Source: an uncultured Phenylobacterium sp. (GTDB taxonomy: Bacteria > Pseudomonadota > Alphaproteobacteria > Caulobacterales > Caulobacteraceae). Taken from it: a stretch of DNA of 5,527 nucleotides. The stretch lies in assembly GCA_945952355.1 (NCBI GenBank), contig CAMFIW010000230.1, positions 1 through 5,527 on the forward strand, in the 5' to 3' direction. Both the position numbers and the translations under genes were made by a program. The notes beneath the pieces are model-generated. The model was not told the DNA's origin and ran no database searches. It saw only the letters and a program-made list of their open reading frames with translations. Positions within the stretch are counted from its first letter, which is position 1, and each line of letters opens with the position of its first letter. Positions 1 to 5,526 of this stretch are shown one piece after another.

Positions 1-220
1 CGGGCTCCTGCTCGCTAAGATGCGGCCGCATCCAGATCCGCTCGCCATCCCCGCGCGTGGCCTCGGCGAACAGCCGCCCCGATCCGTCCCCCCGGTTCAG
101 CACCTTCACCAGCACGCTGCCGGCCCTCGCATCGCCCTTGCGCGCCACCACCGCGAAGCCGCCGCCCAGTTCGACCCTTCGGATCAGGGCCGCGACCCAG
201 ATGTCGGTGGACAGCATCAT
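1..220 (-). CDS. DUF1491 family protein, C-terminus cut by window edge
   Basis: Reading leftward from the ATG at 220-218 gives 73 open codons that run off the left edge. The translation begins MMLSTDIWVAALIRRVELGG and continues with VVARKGDARAGSVLVKVLNR, then an F-A-E-A-T segment and RIWMRPHLSEQEP near the edge. This matches what I recall of DUF1491, a small alphaproteobacterial family of about 110 residues with the pattern 'W-V-x-A-L-I-R-R ... G-x-A-x-V-x-x-K-G-D ... G-x-x-x-V-K'. If so, roughly the last third is missing here. No function is established for the family that I know of. The start could equally be the second ATG (217-215). An in-frame TAA at 253-251 blocks any extension beyond 250. 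The only purine-rich stretch upstream, GAGGG, lies about 15 bases from the ATG, so the ribosome binding site is weak. The gene diverges from the exported-protein gene to its right. Confidence 0.8.
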   Translation of the reverse strand, partial: MMLSTDIWVAALIRRVELGGGFAVVARKGDARAGSVLVKVLNRGDGSGRLFAEATRGDGERIWMRPHLSEQEP

Positions 221-273
221 GGCGCGGTCGGAGACCCTCGTTAGCGGAACTTAAAGGCCGGTACGCCTAAGGT

Positions 274-279
274 TTGACA
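274..279 (+). promoter_or_regulatory. candidate -35 box (TTGACA) for the exported-protein gene
   Basis: A perfect TTGACA lies in the short gap between two divergent genes, 45 bases before the preferred ATG at 319. Alphaproteobacterial housekeeping promoters commonly carry TTGAC-type -35 boxes. No convincing -10 box sits 16-18 bases downstream (the bases there are CGAACG), so this is a half-supported promoter. On the opposite strand the same spot reads TTGTCA (280-275) and could serve the leftward DUF1491 gene, again without a clear -10. Confidence 0.3.
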
Positions 280-318
280 ATCAGGTTCTCGCGAACCGAA
301 CGAGAAATACAAGACCGC

Positions 319-1230
319 ATGACGCGCCCGCACAGAACCGTGCGTCGCCCGCTGTGTCGAGGGATGGGGGTCATTCTGGGGGCGTGGCTCGCGGCCGCGC
401 CTGGACTGGCGAACGCCGGCAGCCTGGACCTGTTCTACGAACGCACGGTGATGACCGCAGCCGACGCCAAGTGCGGCCTCTTCACGCCGCAGGTCGGCTC
501 GGCGCTCGCGGCCGCGCGCGCGCAGGCCCGGGGGGCGGCCCAGCGCGCCGGCGCCGACAAGGCCAAGCTCGTCCAGACCGAACTGCGCGCCAAGGCCAAG
601 GTCCAGGCCACACCGTGCGAGTCCCGCGACATCATCGTGGCCGCCGGCCGTGTCCGCGACGCGTTCGAAGGCTATGCGCGGCTCATCCGCATGGACTATC
701 CCGGCGATCAGTCCGTCTGGCGGGCCGACCGCAGTTCCAGCGCCACCGCGGTCCGTTGGCGCCTGGCCCAGGACCAGTCGCCGGGCGGCGACCGCATGGT
801 GTTCGGCCTCGCCGGCCGCGAAGGCGCCAACGCCGTCATGGCGGTGGTGCGCTTTCGCGACGGCGCCGCGCCATATGCCGCCCGCCTGGTCATGCGTGAC
901 GACGACGTGACCAGCGGCCCCTATCTGAACCAGCGCGGCGCACGGCTCGCCAAGACCCCCCTCGCCCAGCGGCTCGCTCCGCCCGGCGCCCAGGTCGCCT
1001 TCGCGGCCGAAGCACGTAGTCGCGCCGGCGTCGATCTGCTACCCAAGGACATGGCCTCCGGTTGGGCCTTCCGCTTCCCGCCGGACGCCGCCCGCACCCT
1101 GGCCACCCTCGATCCGCGCGAATCCATCGCCGTCGACTTCCTGTTCTCGGGCGACACCACCCGTCGCATCTATGTCGAGGTCGGCGACTTCGCCGCCGGG
1201 CGCGCCTTCCTGCAGGTCGCCAGCCGCTAG
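319..1230 (+). CDS. exported protein of unknown function
   Basis: I do not recognise this 303-residue protein. Residues 1-33 look like a signal peptide: an arginine-rich n-region (five Arg, including RR at 9-10), a hydrophobic core around GVILGAWLAAAPGL, and an A-N-A|G cleavage site after residue 33. The RR followed by P-L-C-R only weakly resembles a Tat motif. The mature part has just two cysteines near its start (Cys52 and Cys100), which could form a disulfide in the periplasm. Between them is an Ala/Arg/Lys/Gln-rich stretch (about 61-97) likely to be a long helix. The rest is mixed, with strand-like segments such as AVMAVVRF and SIAVDFLF. The frame is open from a TTG at 274, but that TTG is part of a TTGACA box, so I prefer ATG 319. 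ATG 364 would remove all the positive charges of the n-region. The ribosome binding site is weak. Gene reality is well supported; function is unknown. Confidence 0.8.
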   Translation: MTRPHRTVRRPLCRGMGVILGAWLAAAPGLANAGSLDLFYERTVMTAADAKCGLFTPQVGSALAAARAQARGAAQRAGADKAKLVQTELRAKAKVQATPCESRDIIVAAGRVRDAFEGYARLIRMDYPGDQSVWRADRSSSATAVRWRLAQDQSPGGDRMVFGLAGREGANAVMAVVRFRDGAAPYAARLVMRDDDVTSGPYLNQRGARLAKTPLAQRLAPPGAQVAFAAEARSRAGVDLLPKDMASGWAFRFPPDAARTLATLDPRESIAVDFLFSGDTTRRIYVEVGDFAAGRAFLQVASR

Positions 1231-1276
1231 GCCCTGGACGCGGCGCGGATTTCGCCCTCCCCTTCGGCCCGCAATC

Positions 1277-1283
1277 GGAGGAG
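1277..1283 (+). promoter_or_regulatory. strong Shine-Dalgarno site for the GFA gene
   Basis: GGAGGAG sits 7 bases before the ATG at 1291, the best ribosome binding site in the window. It fixes the start of the GFA-family gene. The upstream gap of 60 bases shows no terminator hairpin, so read-through from the exported-protein gene is possible. Confidence 0.75.
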
Positions 1284-1290
1284 CAACGCA

Positions 1291-1743
1291 ATGAATCGAC
1301 CCGCCCTGCCCTGGGACGGCGGCTGCCGCTGCGGAAAACTGCGGTTTCGGATCGCCGCCCCGCCGATGCTGACCATGGCCTGCCACTGCACGGGCTGCCA
1401 GCGCATGACCGCCAGCGCCTATTCGCTGAGCCTGGCCGTGCCTACCGAAGCTTTCGAGATCACCGCCGGCGAGAGCGTGCTCGGCGGCCTGCGCGGCGAC
1501 ATCGCCCACCATCACTGTCCGCAGTGCATGAGCTGGGTCTTCACCAAGGCCAAGGGCCTCGACTGGTTCGTCAACGTCCGCGCCACCATGCTCGACGACG
1601 CGACCTGGTATTCGCCCTTCATCGAGACCTGGACAGCCGAGAAGCTCTCCTGGGCCTCGACCCCGGCCGTCCACAGCTTCCCCGAATTCCCGACCTTCGA
1701 CCAGTATGGCGAACTCACCAAGGCCTTCGCCGAGGCGGGCTAG
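1291..1743 (+). CDS. GFA-family zinc-binding protein (Mss4-like fold)
   Basis: This 150-residue protein carries the cysteine pattern of the GFA (glutathione-dependent formaldehyde-activating enzyme; DUF636/CENP-V-like) family. CxCG lies at Cys12/Cys14, CHCTGC at Cys31/Cys33/Cys36, and CPQC at Cys76/Cys79. In solved members these cysteines bind structural and catalytic zinc in a beta-rich Mss4-like fold, and the length is normal. The last motif reads H-H-H-C-P-Q-C-M-S-W rather than the more usual F-C-x-x-C-G, suggesting a subfamily with a different pocket. Few GFA proteins actually act on S-hydroxymethylglutathione, so the substrate should be left open. No formaldehyde or glutathione pathway gene lies beside it. 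The start is set by the strong ribosome binding site just upstream. The protein is probably cytoplasmic, with no signal peptide or membrane segment. Confidence 0.88.
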   Translation: MNRPALPWDGGCRCGKLRFRIAAPPMLTMACHCTGCQRMTASAYSLSLAVPTEAFEITAGESVLGGLRGDIAHHHCPQCMSWVFTKAKGLDWFVNVRATMLDDATWYSPFIETWTAEKLSWASTPAVHSFPEFPTFDQYGELTKAFAEAG

Positions 1744-1762
1744 CCCAACCCAATCCGCTCAT

Positions 1763-1777
1763 CCCCGCGAAAGCGGG
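1763..1777 (+). repeat. REP-like hairpin CCCGC-GAAA-GCGGG
   Basis: Twenty bases past the GFA stop, CCCGC (1764-1768) and GCGGG (1773-1777) form a 5-bp GC stem closed by a GAAA tetraloop. It sits in the context TCATCCCCGCGAAAGCGGG, which resembles short palindromic repeats I recall as scattered between genes in many alphaproteobacterial genomes. A second small hairpin, AGGCC-GAA-GGCCT, follows at 1804-1816. Neither is followed by a T-run, so factor-independent termination of the GFA transcript is possible but not shown. Copy number cannot be judged from this window. Confidence 0.5.
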
Positions 1778-1822
1778 CCCCCAGACCCTATGGCTCTGCG
1801 CCAAGGCCGAAGGCCTCGTCTG

Positions 1823-1910
1823 ACCGCAGAGATCGCAGAGGGTTCGCAGAGCACGCAGAAACGCACAGTCCCTCTGCGAACCTCCGCGCCTGCTCTGTGT
1901 CCTCTGCGGT
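1823..1910. repeat. 88-bp imperfect palindrome of CGCAGAG units
   Basis: The left arm holds CGCAGAG at 1825, 1834 and 1845, then CGCAGAA at 1854 and a degenerate CGCACAG at 1862. The right arm holds the reverse complement at 1872 (CTCTGCG), 1882 (CTCCGCG), 1893 (CTCTGTG) and 1902 (CTCTGCG). Units start 9, 11, 9 and 8 bases apart on the left, and 10, 11 and 9 on the right, close to one DNA turn. The ends are perfect inverted repeats, ACCGCAGAG (1823-1831) and CTCTGCGGT (1902-1910), and the centre of symmetry is near 1866. A transcript from either strand could fold into one long, imperfect hairpin. It lies between two convergent genes, a position that suits a bidirectional terminator or an insertion-tolerant dispersed element. 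No protein is encoded. Confidence 0.75.
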
Positions 1911-1924
1911 TAAGAGCTGACTCT

Positions 1925-1948
1925 CCGTCAAGCTCAGAGCTTGAACGG
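1925..1948 (-). terminator. candidate hairpin terminator after the DivJ-like kinase gene
   Basis: Just beyond the stop of the leftward kinase gene, CCGTCAAGCT (1925-1934) pairs with AGCTTG-A-ACGG (1938-1948) around a CAG loop, giving a 10-bp stem with one bulged base. It lies 9 bases past the stop codon on the minus strand. No T-run follows in that direction, so it may slow or stabilise the 3' end rather than act as a classic intrinsic terminator. Confidence 0.4.
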
Positions 1949-1956
1949 CTGGACGC

Positions 1957-3588
1957 CTACGCCTCGACCTTCGTCGCCTGCATCACCGGCATCCGCACAA
2001 TCGCCGTCGCGCCCTCGCCGAGCTCGCTCTCCAGCCGAAGTTCGCCGCCGTGCAGTTCGGCGAAGGCCTTGACCAGCGACAGCCCCAGCCCCGTGCCCTC
2101 GGCCTTGGACATCCCGTCGGCGGTCTGCTCATAGGGTCGGCCGAGCCGGGCCAGGTCCTCCGGCGCGATACCGGGACCGGTGTCGGAGACGATCAGCTCC
2201 AGCTCCGGTCCGTCCGCCTGGGCGGTGACGGTCACCACCCCGCCCTTGGGCGTGAACTTCAGCGCGTTGGAGATCAGGTTCAGCGCGATCTGCTTCATCG
2301 CCCGGCGGTCCGCGCTGACCTCCAGCGCCTCGCGCGGCACCACGCCGCGCAGCGACACCCCGGCCCGGTCGGCCTGGCCGCGCATCAGGCGCAGCACCGC
2401 ATAGACCGCGTCGCGCGCGTCGAACTCCTCGCGGTGCAACTCGAACCGCTCGGCTTCGATCTTCGACATGTCCAGCACGTCGTTGATCAGTTCCAACAGG
2501 TGGCCGCCGGACTCGTGGATCAGCTCGGGATACTCGGCGTAGCGGTCCGGCAGGGCGCCGAACAGCTTCTGGCGCATGATGTCGGCGAACCCCATGATCG
2601 CGTTCAGCGGGGTGCGCAGCTCGTGGCTCATATTGGCCAGGAAGCGCGACTTGCCGGCGTTCTGGGCGTCGGCGTCGAGGCGTGCGCGCTCCAGCTCGGC
2701 CTCGCGCTGGGCCTGATGGCGCACGTCGCGCACCGCCCCGACCAGCCGGCTTGCATTGGCCCGGCGCAGCACCAACTCAAGCCCGCCCGGCGCGCCACCC
2801 TCGCCAGAGAACCGCACCAGGGCCGAGCCCGTCTCCAATGCATGGGCCACGGCCGCCTGCACGCGGGCGCGATCGGCCTCGGCCGAAAGCCGGGTGATCT
2901 GATGGTCCACCAGCCCGCCCGCGCCGCGCACGCCGAGCGCCTGGCCCCAGGCGCCCAGCACTCGGCCGCCCGGATTGATCGCCACCAGCAGGTCCGGCTG
3001 TTCGGAAAGCGCGTCGCGCATCTGGGCGGTCGACCGGCGGGCCTCGATCCGCTCGCGCTCCACCTCGCGCTGCAAGGCCACCAGCGCCACGCCCAGGGCC
3101 GCGCAGGTGGAGGCCAGGGCGATGGTCCCCAGCGGCCAGGCCAGGGCGAACTGCGGCGGGTGCGGCAGATAGAGAGTGAAGGTCGCCAGCAGGGACAGGG
3201 CCAGCGCTCCGACCGCCAGCGCCGCGCCCAGGGCCAGGCGCTGCGGCTTGGCCATGGCCGCGGCCGCGGCCATCGGCGAGAGCATCCAGACGCCCACCGG
3301 TCCTGCCACGCCGCCGGTCAGCAGGGCCGCCACCAGCCCGCAAATCGCCCAAAGGGCCAGGATCGCCGGCTCTGCGCCTGTCGCCCGCGCGCGGGTCGCC
3401 GCCATTCCCGCAAGGGCGGGCAGCGCCATCGCCGCCAGGGCCCACAAGGCTGCGCCGTCCAGCGCGATCGGCGAGACCATCAACAGGCCCGCGCCCAGGG
3501 CGAGCGTCGCCAGCCAGGCGGCGTTCCACCCGTCCAGGCCCGATAGGGGCGCCCTCGCCGGGGCGGATGCGGCCGATCGGTCGGTCAC
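1957..3588 (-). CDS. divJ: DivJ-like membrane sensor histidine kinase
   Basis: From the GTG at 3588 this is a 543-residue kinase. Residues 21-173 contain about six hydrophobic segments (near 21-40, 45-63, 74-92, 95-112, 118-141 and 147-173), which would place it in the inner membrane. A short coiled linker leads into a PAS-like region (about 188-290, with Q-P-D-L-L-V-A-I-N-P-G-G-R-V). The HisKA domain holds SHELRTPLN with the phosphoacceptor His322, followed by the stretch LINDVLDMSKIEAE typical of the PleC/DivJ/PdhS group. The ATPase domain has an N-box (Asn437, Asn441), DTGPGI at 469-474 and GTGLGL at 498-503, so it looks fully active. Caulobacter DivJ has the same layout and phosphorylates DivK and PleD. 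No receiver domain is present. The GTG start is supported by AAAGGA five to six bases upstream. The frame stays open far beyond it, but that extension is antisense to the neighbouring kinase. Orthology to DivJ is inferred from architecture, motif style and remembered synteny. Another PdhS-type kinase remains possible. Confidence 0.82.
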   Translation of the reverse strand: MTDRSAASAPARAPLSGLDGWNAAWLATLALGAGLLMVSPIALDGAALWALAAMALPALAGMAATRARATGAEPAILALWAICGLVAALLTGGVAGPVGVWMLSPMAAAAAMAKPQRLALGAALAVGALALSLLATFTLYLPHPPQFALAWPLGTIALASTCAALGVALVALQREVERERIEARRSTAQMRDALSEQPDLLVAINPGGRVLGAWGQALGVRGAGGLVDHQITRLSAEADRARVQAAVAHALETGSALVRFSGEGGAPGGLELVLRRANASRLVGAVRDVRHQAQREAELERARLDADAQNAGKSRFLANMSHELRTPLNAIMGFADIMRQKLFGALPDRYAEYPELIHESGGHLLELINDVLDMSKIEAERFELHREEFDARDAVYAVLRLMRGQADRAGVSLRGVVPREALEVSADRRAMKQIALNLISNALKFTPKGGVVTVTAQADGPELELIVSDTGPGIAPEDLARLGRPYEQTADGMSKAEGTGLGLSLVKAFAELHGGELRLESELGEGATAIVRMPVMQATKVEA

Positions 3589-3786
3589 GCGAATCCTTTG
3601 GCGTCCAAGGTTTTCGACTTCAAATCCTAGCGGCCCGCTTGAGTCCCCGCGAGCGCGCACACCCCATGGGCGATGCGCCGCAAACCCATGTCTTGTCAGG
3701 GGAAACGCAACGGGCTGGGAAACCAATTCGTAAGCGCCCTCAAATAGGCTCGCGCTTCCACGACCGCAAAGGCGTCGACGTCCCCC
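3589..3786. promoter_or_regulatory. shared promoter region between divergent kinase genes
   Basis: These 198 bases must hold the promoters of both kinases. For the leftward gene, AAAGGA (3598-3593) is a good ribosome binding site before the GTG. It overlaps a GAATC at 3591-3595, a GANTC site of the kind methylated by CcrM in Caulobacter relatives. A TAGGAT-like -10 box lies on the minus strand at 3629-3624 within GCTAGGAT, which partly fits the Caulobacter GCTANAWC -10, but no good -35 box is seen. For the rightward gene a TTGTCA (3693-3698) is the best -35 candidate, with no clear -10. Eight-base palindromes CCCATGGG (3663-3670) and CGTCGACG (3773-3780) might be operators or chance. No CtrA site (TTAA-N7-TTAA) was found. 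Confidence 0.45.
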
Positions 3787-4575
3787 ATGGCCCAGGCGGC
3801 TCCGCGTCACCAGTCCGAGCCCGAACACGATCCGGCGGCCGTCCCCGCCCCCGGCGGCCACGCCGCGCGTCGCACCGCCATGCTCGACGCCCAGAAGCGT
3901 TCGTTCCTGCGCATGGTCAGCCACGAGTTGCGCACGCCGTTGAACTCGATCCTCGGCTTCTCGGAGATCATCTCCCAGGAGCTCTACGGACCCGTGGGCG
4001 CTCCGCAGTACAAGGAGTACGCCGGCATCATCCGCGCCAGCGGCCAGCGTCTGCTGAAACTGGTCAACCAGGTCATCGAGATCGCCAGGCTCGAAGGCCA
4101 TGCGATGGATCTCAACCCCCACGCGGAGTCCCTCGACCACGCGCTGGACGACGTGCTCGACGGCCTGCGCGACGACATCCGCGCCCGCGGCACGGCAATA
4201 TCCGTACTGGACGAGGGCCGCCTGCCTCTGGTCTTCGCCGACGCCCGGGGCCTGCGCACGGTCCTGAGCAACCTGCTCCACAACGCGTTCGTCTACTCTC
4301 CTGACGGCGCGCGGGTGACCATCGGCGCGCGCGCCGACGCCGGCCACGTCGAGATCCGCATCATGGACCGGGGGCCCGGGGTCGATCCCGCCGACATCCC
4401 TCGCCTGCTTCGTCCCTTCGAACAGGGCGACAACGCCCTGACCCGTCGCAGCGAAGGCGCGGGCCTGGGCCTGCCCATCGTCGACCTGTTGTGCCAGGCC
4501 ATGGGCGGTCGCCTCAAGCTCGCGACCGCCCCGGGCGAGGGTCTGACCGCGGTGGTGCGCCTGCCGGCCGCCTAA
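3787..4575 (+). CDS. compact soluble histidine kinase without sensor domain
   Basis: This 262-residue protein is little more than a kinase core. Residues 1-33 are polar and Pro/Ala/His-rich, probably disordered, with no membrane segment or PAS domain. The HisKA domain carries MVSHELRTPLN with the phosphoacceptor His46. The ATPase domain has NLLHNA (Asn162, Asn166), DRGPGV at 194-199 and GAGLGL at 224-229. In the N-box the lysine usual two residues after NA (as in NALKF) is replaced, giving N-A-F-V-Y-S, so ATP handling may be altered, but the catalytic asparagines and glycines remain. The DHp helix is clearly related to that of the divergent DivJ-like kinase (LGFSEI...YGPVG...YKEYAGIIRASGQRLLKLVN), suggesting an old duplication. 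In C. crescentus I recall a second kinase gene, CC_1062, beside divJ; this may be its counterpart. ATG 3787 is the first start after an in-frame TAG at 3745. Its ribosome binding site is weak, so Met32 is a possible alternative. The partner regulator is unknown. Confidence 0.85.
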   Translation: MAQAAPRHQSEPEHDPAAVPAPGGHAARRTAMLDAQKRSFLRMVSHELRTPLNSILGFSEIISQELYGPVGAPQYKEYAGIIRASGQRLLKLVNQVIEIARLEGHAMDLNPHAESLDHALDDVLDGLRDDIRARGTAISVLDEGRLPLVFADARGLRTVLSNLLHNAFVYSPDGARVTIGARADAGHVEIRIMDRGPGVDPADIPRLLRPFEQGDNALTRRSEGAGLGLPIVDLLCQAMGGRLKLATAPGEGLTAVVRLPAA

Positions 4576-4617
4576 GGCCGTTGCGCGGATCGGCGCCGCC
4601 GCCTAAGTGGCGCACAT

Positions 4618-5040
4618 ATGGACGTCATCGAAGATCGCCTGTCCGAACTCGCCGATGAGTTCGACCTCCTGGGAGACTGGGAAGAGCGCTATCGCTATGT
4701 GATCGAGCTCGGCCGCGAGCTCGCTCCCCTCACGGACGCCGAGCGCAGCGAAGCCAACAAGGTGCGCGGCTGCGCGAGCCAGGTCTGGCTGGTCACCGAG
4801 CCCCGGGCGGACGGGACGGTCGCCTTCCGGGGCGATTCAGACGCTCACATCGTGCGCGGCTTGATCGCGGTCCTGCTGCGTCTGGTCTCCGACCGCCCGG
4901 CGCGTGAGATCGTGGCCTTCGATTCCAAGGCCGCCTTCCAGCGCCTGGGCCTGGCTGGCCACCTTTCGGCCCAGCGTTCCAACGGGCTGGCGGCGATGGC
5001 CGCGCGAATAAAGCGCGACGCAGAAGCCCTGGCGGTCTGA
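4618..5040 (+). CDS. sufE: SufE family cysteine desulfuration protein
   Basis: This is a 140-residue SufE protein of normal length. It accepts persulfide sulfur from the cysteine desulfurase SufS and passes it to the SufBCD scaffold for Fe-S cluster assembly in the cytoplasm. The diagnostic motif V-R-G-C-A-S-Q-V-W-L puts the sulfur-accepting residue at Cys52, and the family N-terminus (D-R-L-S-E-L-x-D-E-F-x-x-L-x-D-W-E-E-R-Y) is intact. It starts 42 bases after the compact kinase stop on the same strand, with no terminator between, so the two may share a transcript. However, no partner suf genes are nearby, which is common for stand-alone sufE genes in Alphaproteobacteria. No Shine-Dalgarno sequence precedes the ATG (the bases before it are GTGGCGCACAT), so initiation is leaderless or SD-independent. 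A 10-base direct repeat, GCCGCCTAAG, occurs at 4567-4576 and 4598-4607 in the gap. Confidence 0.93.
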   Translation: MDVIEDRLSELADEFDLLGDWEERYRYVIELGRELAPLTDAERSEANKVRGCASQVWLVTEPRADGTVAFRGDSDAHIVRGLIAVLLRLVSDRPAREIVAFDSKAAFQRLGLAGHLSAQRSNGLAAMAARIKRDAEALAV

Positions 5041-5048
5041 GCCTGGCC

Positions 5049-5492
5049 TTAGGCCGCGCGGATGCCGCTGACCGATCCGCTCTCGCCCTGGATGCCGACC
5101 ACGGCGTCGTAGCCGAGGATCATGTCGACATCGACGCCGTTGCTCGCCAGCGGCAGGCGCAACCACAGGATCGACATATGGGCGGCGCCGCGCCAAGCCA
5201 GGCTGTGCACGCCGACCGCGGGTCGGCGATCCTCGATGATCTTGGAAAGTTCCTTCCGCCAGTATTCGGCGGCGGCGGTGTTGTAGACGTCTTCCAGGCT
5301 GCGGCCGGTGATCTCACGGCCATAGACACCATAGAGTCCGGTGCCGGCCAGGCGGATGCGAAAATCCAGGGGATCGCGCAGGACGTCAATCAAGCTGACG
5401 GTCGGCAGAAGACGTTTGAAGTCTTCAGGCCGGATGTCGCGTCGGCCTGGCAACCTTGGACCATGTTTGAGCCCCGCCCAGTAGGCGTAAAG
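5049..5492 (-). CDS. PAS_5-domain protein, N-terminus cut by contig end
   Basis: The genomic part of this leftward frame encodes 147 residues plus a TAA stop. It begins mid-protein with L-Y-A-Y-W-A-G-L-K-H-G-P-R-L-P and continues through R-D-I-R-P-E-D-F-K-R-L-L-P, L-I-D-V-L and RIRLAGTGLYGVYGREITGR. That series fits the PAS_5 family (pfam07310): W..L..G..lP.r.dIdP.....LLP...L.Dvl....dfR.RlaGT.....fGre.tGr. These are stand-alone PAS-like proteins of roughly 150-200 residues in Alphaproteobacteria, presumed ligand or redox sensors with unknown partners. Little of the N-terminus should be missing. The frame continues for five more codons, M-Y-K-R-Q, but these are translated from the sequencing adapter and are not part of the protein. 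It ends tail-to-tail with sufE, 8 bases apart, with no clear terminator between them. Confidence 0.82.
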   Translation of the reverse strand, partial: LYAYWAGLKHGPRLPGRRDIRPEDFKRLLPTVSLIDVLRDPLDFRIRLAGTGLYGVYGREITGRSLEDVYNTAAAEYWRKELSKIIEDRRPAVGVHSLAWRGAAHMSILWLRLPLASNGVDVDMILGYDAVVGIQGESGSVSGIRAA

Positions 5493-5526
5493 CTGTCTCT
5501 TATACACATCTCCGAGCCCACGAGAC
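5493..5526 (+). other. Illumina Nextera adapter contamination, not genomic
   Basis: The bases CTGTCTCTTATACACATCT (5493-5511), followed by CCGAGCCCACGAGAC (5512-5526), are the reverse complement of the Nextera transposase mosaic end plus its read-2 extension. The last base (5527) is also suspect. The sequence was left on the contig by incomplete adapter trimming and marks the true end of genomic sequence at about 5492. Confidence 0.97.

Noticed and set aside
274..318. TTG at 274 as start of the exported protein
   Set aside because: The TTG belongs to a TTGACA promoter-like box, has no ribosome binding site, and would put 15 unneeded residues before a good signal peptide.
1039..1674. 211-codon minus-strand open frame across the exported-protein and GFA genes
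   Set aside because: It spans two genes and an intergenic gap and has Gly/Arg-rich low-complexity translation. The plus strand has recognisable coding signals.
1825..1908. CRISPR array from the regularly spaced repeats
   Set aside because: Units are only 7 bases with 1-4 base gaps and are inverted on the right arm. A CRISPR array has 23-50 base direct repeats with unique spacers.
1706..2134. 142-codon plus-strand open frame over the intergenic repeat region
   Set aside because: It reads through the palindrome and into the antisense of the kinase 3' end, and shows no protein family features.
2050..3546. 498-codon open frame on the plus strand opposite the DivJ-like gene
   Set aside because: The composition (His/Arg/Gln/Gly-rich, no domain) is that of an antisense shadow. 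The opposite strand encodes a complete kinase with all its motifs.
3589..4347. Long N-terminal extension of the leftward kinase frame (open up to 4347, giving 796 residues)
   Set aside because: The extension is antisense to the conserved core of the other kinase and has no domain of its own. It reads as a GC-rich shadow. The GTG at 3588 has a good ribosome binding site and sits just before the first membrane segment.
5046..5056. GGCC-TTA-GGCC as a bidirectional terminator between sufE and the PAS gene
   Set aside because: The stem is only four base pairs, includes the PAS gene stop codon and has no T-run. In GC-rich DNA this is expected by chance.
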